DNA from: Liopterus haemorrhoidalis
Taxonomy: Eukaryota; Arthropoda; Insecta; Coleoptera; Dytiscidae
DNA: 64,000 nucleotides
NCBI GenBank assembly: GCA_963971575.1
Contig: OZ020616.1
Location: forward strand, 58,386,907 to 58,450,906
Reading direction: 5' to 3'
The number at the start of each line of letters is the position of its first letter. The first letter of the stretch is position 1. Shown here piece by piece: positions 56,373 to 64,000 of this stretch. The notes under the pieces are model-generated. The model was not told where the DNA came from. It did no database searches and saw nothing but the letters and a program-made list of their open reading frames with translations. Made by a program: the position numbers and the translations under genes.

Positions 56373-57927
56373 CAGTGCCGCAACAAGGGTGGTGCGAGAG
56401 GTGCTGCCGCACCAGGCGCCGGACTAATAAGGGCGCCAAATTGCCATTCATTTTTTTTTTTTAATATATATTAATAAACTATAATCAACACAAAATTGAT
56501 TTCATAAAAGATTTTTTTTTTTTTTTATAAACTTGTTAGTTAAGAAAAGTAAATTCAAACTATATTATTTCGAATAGTACATAAAAGTTGTGTATTGGAT
56601 GAAAAGGCAGAGGACGAAACGCACCTAGCAACATCCAAAGATATTTTGATAAAGAGTGTTACATGGTAATTGATACTATATTATCTCAAATCAATTGGAG
56701 ATACGAATCATTTCGAGACGTTTGTTCTGATTTTACTTTCTTGACAGGATATTCTCTTGCAATAATGTCTACAGAAGAATTTTTAAAAAATGCTACAAAT
56801 CTTGCTGCCAAATATTGTAAAGATTTAGATCCAATCGAATTTTCATTTGAAATCGAAAGTTTCAAATGACAGGCAAGATCATTAATTGATGACTGTACAA
56901 CTGCCACTCCAATGCAATTATTAGAAGTGATCCACATTTACGATTCAAAAGATGTGTACCCTAATATTGGCATTGCGCTGCGCATATTTTTAACGCTCCC
57001 TGTAACTGTTGCTTCGAATGAACGCAATTTTAGTAAATTAAAATTAATAAAAAATTATTTGCGTTCTACAATGGGCCAAGATACATTGTCAAATTTAGCT
57101 TTAATATCAATAGAAAATACTATAAGCGCAGTCATTAAATTATAAAGACTTAACTAACGAATTCTCACAGTTAAAAGGCAGAAAAGTTCAATTAATTTAA
57201 TTTTCCATTTCGTTAAAGTGATTATATAATATATTATTAAAATACTAAAATATTTATTATTTGTTGTTTAAACATCCCATTTTTTTTTTTTCTGTCATTA
57301 AATCTATATTTTCTGATTTAATATGATTTTCAGTTATGTAATATAATATTTCTTTAGCCCTTTTGTGTTTCATTTTAGGTGTTTTTCATTTTGTGTTTCA
57401 TTGACCTAGAGTTTATATTTTGTCCCTTTTTATGTTAGTTGTTTATCATGATTTTAGAGTTTATTAACATAATTTGTTAATATTGCAATTTCAACCAAAC
57501 CAAAGAAAAACGTTAAAACTATACCAAAAAATAATACCAACGAATGTTTTTTATAAATTTATTGTTAAAAAATTACTTTATAACATATATTTTTGTATTT
57601 TGCTTTACTGGTAATAAGATAGTTCCTTTATTAGGAGTAAGTGTTCCTTTACTGGTGATTTTGTGATTTTTATGAATTAAGGTATGTTTTTTATTTCCAC
57701 TTGCATTAAAATAAAACAATAAGATTTTAAGGATTCTCGATAAAATATGGAAAGTAAATATCTTAAATAACATTTTGGTGAAGAAAACAACGTAAGTAAA
57801 TGTCTTAAACGTTCCCTTACTGATGCAATCAGCCTACCACGAAATTTTAAAAATTGCGTATGTAATTAGAGAGGTGGCGCCAAATAATTTTAAGCACCAG
57901 GCGCCAATTTATGTTGTTGCGGCGCTG
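56373..57927 (+). mobile_element. hAT element with transposase remnant
   Basis: Perfect 8-bp duplication GTTGTCAG (56365-56372 and 57928-57935). Inverted ends: CAGTGCCGCAACA against CAGCGCCGCAACA, plus a GGCGCC-rich zone inside both. It keeps only the C-terminal part of the transposase (to 57145), so the 5' coding part has been deleted. At 1555 bp it is non-autonomous. Confidence 0.92.
56606..57145 (+). pseudogene. hAT transposase C-terminal domain, one nonsense codon
   Basis: The frame reads GRGRNAPSNIQRYFDKECY, MVIDTILSQINWRYESF, and after TGA at 56867-56869 continues in phase as QARSLIDDCTT to FLTLPVTVASNERNFSKLKL and LSNLALISIEN, ending at 57145. The last part is the hAT dimerisation region (ASNERNFSKLK...R...M), used for multimer assembly. 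A single CGA-to-TGA change would explain the stop. The RNase H-like catalytic half is not present. Confidence 0.85.
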
Positions 57928-58599
57928 GTTGTCAGGACCTCTATTTTCAGGATTAAAGAGGACTTTTGCTAAACACAATTATCAAAAGTCTAACTTAATC
58001 TGTAGAAGTTACTAGATTTGAAAATCTAATTCCGGTTAAAGAAACAGACTACTTTTTTTAATCTAGGGACTTTAGTTAGAAGCTGTAAAGTTTCCTGGAA
58101 ACTGATTTATTAATTATGCTAGGAAATATATTTTTTTGTGTTTAATCCCGAAGCTAATAAGCTTATATATTATAAAACGATGATGTTGGAGTGTATCTTT
58201 CGAAAAGATAATAATCTTTCTTAAGGATTCTTTTGTTTACTGAATAGATTTAGTCGCTTTATACTTCTGAGAAAAATCTTATACTTCTCATCTGTATATC
58301 ATGCATAAAGAGATCTCGCGGCTTCTTAGCAGTATGTTACAAGGTAAAATCTTTTTAAAAACATTTCTTTGCTCCTTTGTACCACCATTCTCCTCTTAAT
58401 CTTAGTTTTAAATCGCTAAATCGGCCCTTTAATTTATTTTTTAATACTTTGTGTAAAAAAAATGAAAGAGGTATTACGTAAAAAGGAAGTGCGTTTTATT
58501 ACACGATTTTATGTGGGTTGCTGCTTATATTATTGCAAGAAATAAGACAATAAAACGCACCAGATTTATTCAATACTTATTAATATTTCCAGTTCGTCT
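57928..58599. other. unassigned stretch
   Basis: 57955-58045 is a trace of the MITE of 21675 (GTTACTAGATTTGAAAATCT). The rest is AT-rich with no feature. Confidence 0.45.
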
Positions 58600-58820
58600 C
58601 GTTGAATGACGTAGATTCTACATATATTAAGGTCAATTTTGGAGTTCGTCAGGGCGGAATTTTGGGTCCGTTTTTTTCATCGTTTATATCAATGACCTCC
58701 CAAATTTGGTTCCAAAAGTGTCAAAGTTATACGCCGATGACACTACTGTCCTGACAAATCATACGTCTGTTAACGATTTGGTCAGAAATACAGAACAAGA
58801 AATGGTGAAAGTTAAATTGG
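58600..58820 (+). pseudogene. reverse transcriptase fragment of a second non-LTR family
   Basis: IKVNFGVRQGGILGPFF and, after a one-base shift, YINDLPNLVPKVSKLYADDT followed by TVLTNHTSVNDLV. The GGILGP and YADD motifs are reverse transcriptase blocks of Jockey/CR1-like elements. About 75 residues remain. Confidence 0.8.
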
Positions 58821-59204
58821 TTCACTTCACTTCAAAGATATTTTGTTTCTTTTTTTATTGTTTTCAAAGCTTGCTACGTTCAACTTTGTAAAACTTATGT
58901 TGATTATTATTTTGCAAATAAATGGTCGCCATTTTGAAATGGTTCACATAAAAATATTACTTTTTGGTGTAATTGTAAAGCTAATTTAATGTACTTTTAG
59001 GAAAAAAATATAAAATTATCGATTCCCTATGCTAGATCAAAAGTTGACATCATTTCCGGTGAAACCGGAAGTGCCTCAGAATTCTTATAGTAATCTTTAG
59101 ATGGGCCTTTTTTGTCTAGTTTAACTTTTGTTCTGAAGATTTTTTGTATCTTTACAAATAAAGGAGATTTTCGGGGTGCCCCGTTTCAAACAAACACCCT
59201 GTAT
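58821..59204. other. unassigned stretch
   Basis: AT-rich, no feature beyond the RT fragment flank. Confidence 0.4.
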
Positions 59205-59653
59205 AAGAGAGGTATTGTGAACATACCGATTTTGACATTTCGAGATTTCGATGGATATCCATGAATTGAGGTCCCTACATGACGTTTTGACAATTTTTAG
59301 CATGATGTCTGTCGGTCTGTCTGTCCGTCCGTCCGTCCGTCCGTCCGTCCGGTTGTCCGACTATCCGTTTGTCTGTGTACACGTGCAGAGCAAATTCAAC
59401 TGAAAGGAATTTTATGAAACTTCATATTTAAGCTTTTGCCATCAATAGCACAAATTGATCAACTTTTGGTAAAAATCGGTTAACTAAAAATGGGAGTCTA
59501 CTCGTGTCGATTTTAAGATTTTTGCGAATATTTCACAACAGAAATATATTTCGAAAAAATTTGTTAAACAAAAGTTGCTATAAAATCAATAACTAACAAC
59601 TTTTATTTGAGATATTTTTTAATAAAATGAAAAGTGGTGGCCACAGCTGATTT
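59205..59653 (-). mobile_element. family B element, internally deleted
   Basis: Inverse orientation: the 3' block (AGAGAGGTATTGTGAACATA) at the left lacks its final GGCGGTCGG tip, and the 5' tip GTGGTGGCCACAGCTGA is at the right. The stretch between the 5' tip and AAAATGTCTCAAATAAAAGT is missing. The microsatellite is of the GTCC/GTCT type (59310-59365). Confidence 0.8.
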
Positions 59654-60290
59654 TTTTCTCTTATCTATCATATTTAATATTGTATTTTCATATTTCAATG
59701 TTTTCGAAACAGCCCTGTTTCATACAATTTCAATTTCGTGCTTTGTGCGAAAATTGATCAAATCCAAAAATTACGATTTTGGAATTTTTTGACTAAATCA
59801 ATGTAAATTATCACATTAAGACTTGACACTTAACAAATTAAGAGAACTCGTGTTGGTGAAAACAAACGTCAACCTAACAGTCAGCGCTGACGAAGAGTGA
59901 GAGAGTTCTTCTACTTCCACCTAACTAGGGTGAGTCCTAAGGCGTTCGCCGTACACTCGAGTCTTTGTATGCTATACGTCTTCACATATCCTTAATTAGG
60001 TAATAAATTATACGGCAACAATCCTTTTGTATTTAAAGCACAATATTTTCATAACATTAACCAATGAAACTTTCCCTCAAAACTTAGCTAATTATCAAAC
60101 TTGTTTATATTATGAAATATAATTTTTCCTGAAAGAGCCAGGTAAATCTGAAAGATGACAATTTTCAACTTAATTTACAGGATTCTATGATGAAATGTGT
60201 TTTGAAAATTGTTTAATTAATGTTCAACAATAGTGTAAAGCAGGGGTCTCTAAACTTTTCGGAAGTGGGTCACATCAAAATTACGGTATA
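59654..60290. other. unassigned stretch
   Basis: No gene was found. CAGGGGTCTCTAAACTTTTC at 60242 looks like a single hAT-type end, cut by the DD41D insertion that follows. A partner end was not found beyond 61596. Confidence 0.45.
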
Positions 60291-60292
60291 TA

Positions 60293-61596
60293 CAAGGTGT
60301 CTCAAAAGAAATTTTATATTTATTTAGCTTACTGCGTAAACGCAACGTATCCGAGGGGCGCGGGGGTTATGTCAATCGGTAGCCTGGCTCTTGGGAATTC
60401 AGTCGCTATGGAGCGTTTCTCGGGAGCAGACCGCGCATTATGCGTGCGAGAGTTTTACAAAAACGGTGATTCGGCGACTGTAGCGCGTAGAAAATTCTGC
60501 AGTATTCGAGGTTTCCGCCACTTAATGATGCGCCAAGCATTCCTCTCATTCGAAATTGGGTTAAAAAGTTTGAAGAGACTGGTACAACGCTGGATAAATC
60601 AAAATCCGGGCGACATAGGTCATCAAGAACGGTAGAAAACGTGGAGAATGTTAATCAGTCTGTTCGTTACGACCCGAACCTTTCAATTCGGAAGCGCGCA
60701 AGTGCTTTAAATGTGCATAGATCATCATTACATCGCATTATGCACAAAGACCTAAAGCTGCACCCCTACAAAATTCAATTGGTGCAAGAATTAAAGCCCC
60801 AAGATGCCAGTCAGAGGCTTAATTTCGTAAATCAGGTGATTGAGCGATTTTCAACGTTTACCAACATTTTGTTTTCGGATGAAGCTCATTTTCATTTTAA
60901 TGGCCACGTAAATAAGCAGAACTGCCGCTACTGGAGTGCAACGAATCCGAAACGCAAACATCAGAAACCCCTACATTCGCCTAAAGTGACCGTATGGGCT
61001 GCGATGTCGGCGCGAGGAATTATCGGCCCTTACATTTTTGAAGACGAAAGGGGGCGTGCAGTTACAGTGAATTCAGAGCGTTATGTGGAGATGTTAGACA
61101 ACTTCTTGGTACCTGAACTGCAAAACTTTCCTGGCTATAACCAAAGAACATGGTTCCAACAGGACGGAGCAACTTCACACACGTCCAATATGTCTCTGCC
61201 ACGTATTCGTGAAATTTTCTCAGGCAAATTGATCTCCCGGAGAGGTGACATAAATTGGCCTCCACGCAGTCCAGATTTAACCCCTATGGACTTTTTCCTA
61301 TGGGGTTATCTTAAATCTAAAGTTTACGCCAATAAACCGACTTCACTGGCGCATTTGAAAGAAAATATCCGTCACGAGATGGCAGCCATCCCTGAGTCCA
61401 CCTGCCGAGACGTCATAAGTAATTTTACTGTTCGATTAAAGGAGTGCCGAGAACGCGAGGGTCTACATTTAGACGATATTATTTTTAAGAAATAAATCCC
61501 CAAAAAGTGTATTTTAATAATTAATAAACATTTTTTCTATATACGGCTTACTTTTAATCGATCCACTAAATATAAAATTTCTTTTGAGACACCTTG
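60293..61596 (+). mobile_element. DD41D Tc1/mariner element, copy 1, full length
   Basis: Identical 30-bp inverted ends beginning CAAGGTGTCTCAAAAGAAAT, with TA at 60291-60292 and 61597-61598. It is 1304 bp with one transposase gene occupying most of the length. The spacing of the last two catalytic residues is 41, with D in third place, matching the DD41D (rosa-related) group known from insects. Identity to copy 2 outside the deletion is very high. Confidence 0.93.
60408..61495 (+). pseudogene. DD41D transposase with one frameshift
   Basis: The probable start is ATG 60408 (MERFSGADRALCVREF), although an in-frame ATG exists at 60369. The N-terminus is a helix-turn-helix region. A base is missing at about 60522 (CACTTAATGATGC, where copy 2 has one more A), and the frame then continues in the 60641-61495 frame to the stop. 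Catalytic residues in that frame are D80 (LFSDEAHFH), D175 (FQQDGATSH) and D217 (LTPMDFFLWGYL), with 41 residues between the last two. Everything else is open, so one base separates it from a full-length reading frame. Confidence 0.92.
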
Positions 61597-61598
61597 TA

Positions 61599-63258
61599 TT
61601 ACAAAATATGATTTTTGAATTTACTCCTTCTAATTTATAAATAGGCTACAGAAAGCCTTGATATTTGACGAGACAATGCCTGAGATGTGTGTGAATTTTA
61701 ATTATTTTAAAACTATTTTCAAGCATTTTCACTTTGCTGTAGGATCTATCGACTTACAGGATGACATTCAGTATATTGTTTTAGGTCGGGCTGTATCGGT
61801 TTACAGCAACCCAATATTTCCTTTTTCTCACTTCGCTTGACATCTCATGTATTAACACCAGAGTTATTTAATTCCAACAGCAAAATAGGCGCAGAATTTA
61901 ATCTAACTCTTTTGATTTAAAAGATTAAAAAAACAAATCATATACGGAAGAAACGCTCATAAAGTAAAACCGCATTCAGACCTCTTTAAATTACGAGAGA
62001 CTGTTCGTTGTGTCGCTCTGAGTTATGCTTTAATGCATTCTTTTAACATTCCATGTACCGTTCACATCTGTTATAAATTAGTACGTTACGAATAGCCCTC
62101 CATCAGTGAATTTTGAAACCAACTATTTAGCTTCGTAAAATATTTTATATGTATTATCGTTCTTATAATTCTGTTGTCTTAGATTTTAACTACCTAATTA
62201 CCTAAATTGATCATATTTACTGTCCGTCTTTGTAATTTTGAGCACGATTTGTTAATGATGACATTATGTTAGGTTATGTAAAGGCATTCGATAACTACGG
62301 TGTCACTGATAGAATGCGATAGCCAGTGTTTATATGTCTGTTTCATTAAAACATCTCACTAGCTATAAGTTTAGAAAATTATGCACAATCCACAACAAAC
62401 AGCGTATTAAATTTGGAGGTCTGAACGGTTTCACGTCTTACCATATGACAAACTTTCTGGTGACAGTGAACAGTCCATAAGCTATAGGTATACAACCATA
62501 CCTCACAAATGTCATTTTGATGTAAAATAAAGGCTGAAATAATAAATAAATATATCAAAAAGAGTACTAAAAAAATTTAAAAACAATAAAAAGTGTTATT
62601 TTAATACTAAAATAACAATAAAAAATAATTTTATTTCAAATATATATTTATCGGTATATTTTAGCGTTTTTCCAACCGTTTTTTTTTATTTTGTAAGCAT
62701 TTTTTACTGTGGAAAATCACGTTTTTCTTTTCTGTTGATAATTCTGTTGTGTGAAATAATTTTCATTTAATATTGTAGCAAAAAAAACATAAAGACATTG
62801 ATTTATATCTTGTACGGTAAGAGTTATCAATCAGATTTTCAACACTGACAGATAAAAAATAAGACAAGACAGAAAATTAATATTGGATTGTTGTAATATT
62901 CATTTATTCATTCAATATTTCAAAGTATGAAATAAAAAAGTTGATATATTTATTAAGTAAATACAGATCTAGGTAGTATTAATATACAAACTGCTGTATC
63001 TTCATTTTAATTTGTATTTTCTGCATTTTCCATTGGCTAAAATTCATCTAGAAATGTGATTAGGAAAAACCAGCTTGATAGGAAACAAATCAATTTGCTC
63101 TCTGACCATTTTAAATTAAATTTTACTGGAAATAATTACAAATAATTTGGAATGCTAATCGAATTCCTTCATTTAAAAAAATTATTGTACAATAAAACTA
63201 GTTATAGAAGTGTTAAATTGAAAACTTTAACTTAGCCTACAAACTACACTCAAAAATA
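61599..63258. other. unassigned stretch
   Basis: The longest non-repetitive-looking region at the right side. No open frame above about 60 codons, no splice-bounded candidate exons and no TIRs seen. It could be intron of a gene beginning at 42.5 kb, but that is only a guess. Confidence 0.4.
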
Positions 63259-64000
63259 TCAGCTGTGGCCACCATAGGACCGACCGCCATCACAAAGTAC
63301 TTGTATAAAATACATTCTAGCAGCAGAGTAGAAATAACTTGGTCTTATATTTTCTAACAGAGATATTATTTATCATGACCATGGAAACTAAAGTCACTGG
63401 ATTATACAAAGTAGCGCAAGTCTTTGAAGAAGCCGACAGACCCCAGAGTTTGATTGGCAACATTGGTTCTCCTGTTAAGCAAACTAAAGCAGCAATTTTT
63501 ACGTTCTTAAGTTTGCGTCTGCGCTGTCACATCTCTCTTTCTCACTCTAATTTAATAACCTCCTTTGTCGGTTTGAATATTTAAGGTTAAGTTTCATTTA
63601 AATTTATATATTATATCCATTTTATTTAATAAAAAAAATTAAAAATAATTGAAATTGTACCACAATTTTGTTATAGTGCATCTCTGATTAAAAAAATCGT
63701 AATTACAATGTTTAAAATAAAAATTATTGGTAGTACTAGTTTCTTATTTTTGTACTGTTGGAATCACTGAAAATCATTTGTGTTGGCGACATTTTTAGCC
63801 CTAGTATGGTCTTCTATAATCTAGTGACTTTAATGGAAACGTTATAAGTATGGAAAAATAGATACTTAAAAAAAAATTCGAAACTTTTTTCAAAATTTAT
63901 TCGTTTTATCAAAAAATGTCGTTAGTTATTGCTTTTATAGCAACTTTTGTTTAATACATTTTTGGAAATATTTTTCTGTTGTTAATTATTCGCAAATCTT
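63259..64000 (+). mobile_element. family B element, running off the window
   Basis: Begins TCAGCTGTGGCCACCATAGG. The first 120 bp are canonical, and after a nested TIR element (63389-63832) the sequence continues with GTTATTGCTTTTATAGCAAC to the window end. The microsatellite and 3' end lie outside. Confidence 0.85.
63389..63832. mobile_element. TIR element with 8-bp duplication, nested in family B
   Basis: TAAAGTCACTGGATTATA at the left and the complement of TATAATCTAGTGACTTTA at the right differ at one position. ATGGAAAC is repeated exactly on both sides (63381-63388 and 63833-63840) and is part of the family B consensus. Length 444 bp. The 8-bp duplication suggests hAT or a related superfamily. 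A short frame within it has no known motif. Confidence 0.88.

Noticed and set aside
60242..60290. hAT element left end (CAGGGGTCTCTAAACTTTTC)
   Set aside because: The motif resembles known hAT ends, but no partner end or 8-bp duplication could be found after removing the DD41D insertion.

Overview
This is animal nuclear DNA, almost certainly insect: AT-rich, intron-containing, and built mostly of nested transposable elements. Only two host genes can be recognised. One is the first coding exon of Liprin-alpha on the minus strand (22715-22963), which carries the insect-type start MWNMMCDVMPTISED. The other is a complete two-exon TMEM183 orthologue on the plus strand (23602-24792). They are head to head with about 640 bp between start codons, so they probably share a promoter region. 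If the Liprin-alpha model is right, most of 1-22714 lies inside its first intron. A promoter-like GC-rich island with a TATA box and a consensus splice donor (42507-42592) and an orphan exon-like ORF (11571-11699) may be pieces of further genes.

The rest is repeats. Two dispersed families dominate. Family A (full copies about 1.1-2.1 kb) has ends related as inverted repeats (AGGGTTTTGYAGGTAT inside both ends), a palindromic 5' tip (GTGTGAATTTTCACAC), a (CAGA)n microsatellite near its 3' end and a tRNA-like module on the opposite strand. Copies lie at 1112-3249, 4006-5370, 5642-5911, 30981-31445, 31490-33434, 40697-41788, 45228-46318, 47671-48380 and 52586-54875. Family B (about 600 bp, TCAGCTGTGGCC... 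to ...GGCGGTCGGTAAAA) has the same plan: short inverted subterminal repeats and an internal CAGA/CGGA microsatellite. The plan resembles Helentron-associated (HINE-type) elements. The best-placed family A copy splits a LINE reading frame exactly between two T residues with no duplication, which fits that idea.

Transposase-bearing or transposase-derived elements are: a Tc1-type element with a DD38E triad and one nonsense codon (13108-14736); two DD41D Tc1/mariner elements with different lesions (52694-53663 and 60293-61596); a deleted mariner (27968-28590); a TTAA-flanked Kolobok-like element (18325-19515); hAT remnants (36520-36960 and 56373-57927); two piggyBac-type derivatives (227-740 and 32861-33349); and non-LTR retrotransposon fragments (17251-17880, 33975-34985, 40400-42160, 58600-58820). 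Many non-autonomous TIR elements have readable target duplications (8 bp hAT-type, TA, TTA/TAA, TTAA). One SINE has a 13-bp duplication.

Nesting orders many insertions: hAT and piggyBac pieces inside family A, family A inside a LINE, a DD41D copy inside an old family A copy, family B inside a MITE, and hAT MITEs inside family B. I see no bacterial operon, CRISPR array, rRNA, intact tRNA or viral gene.
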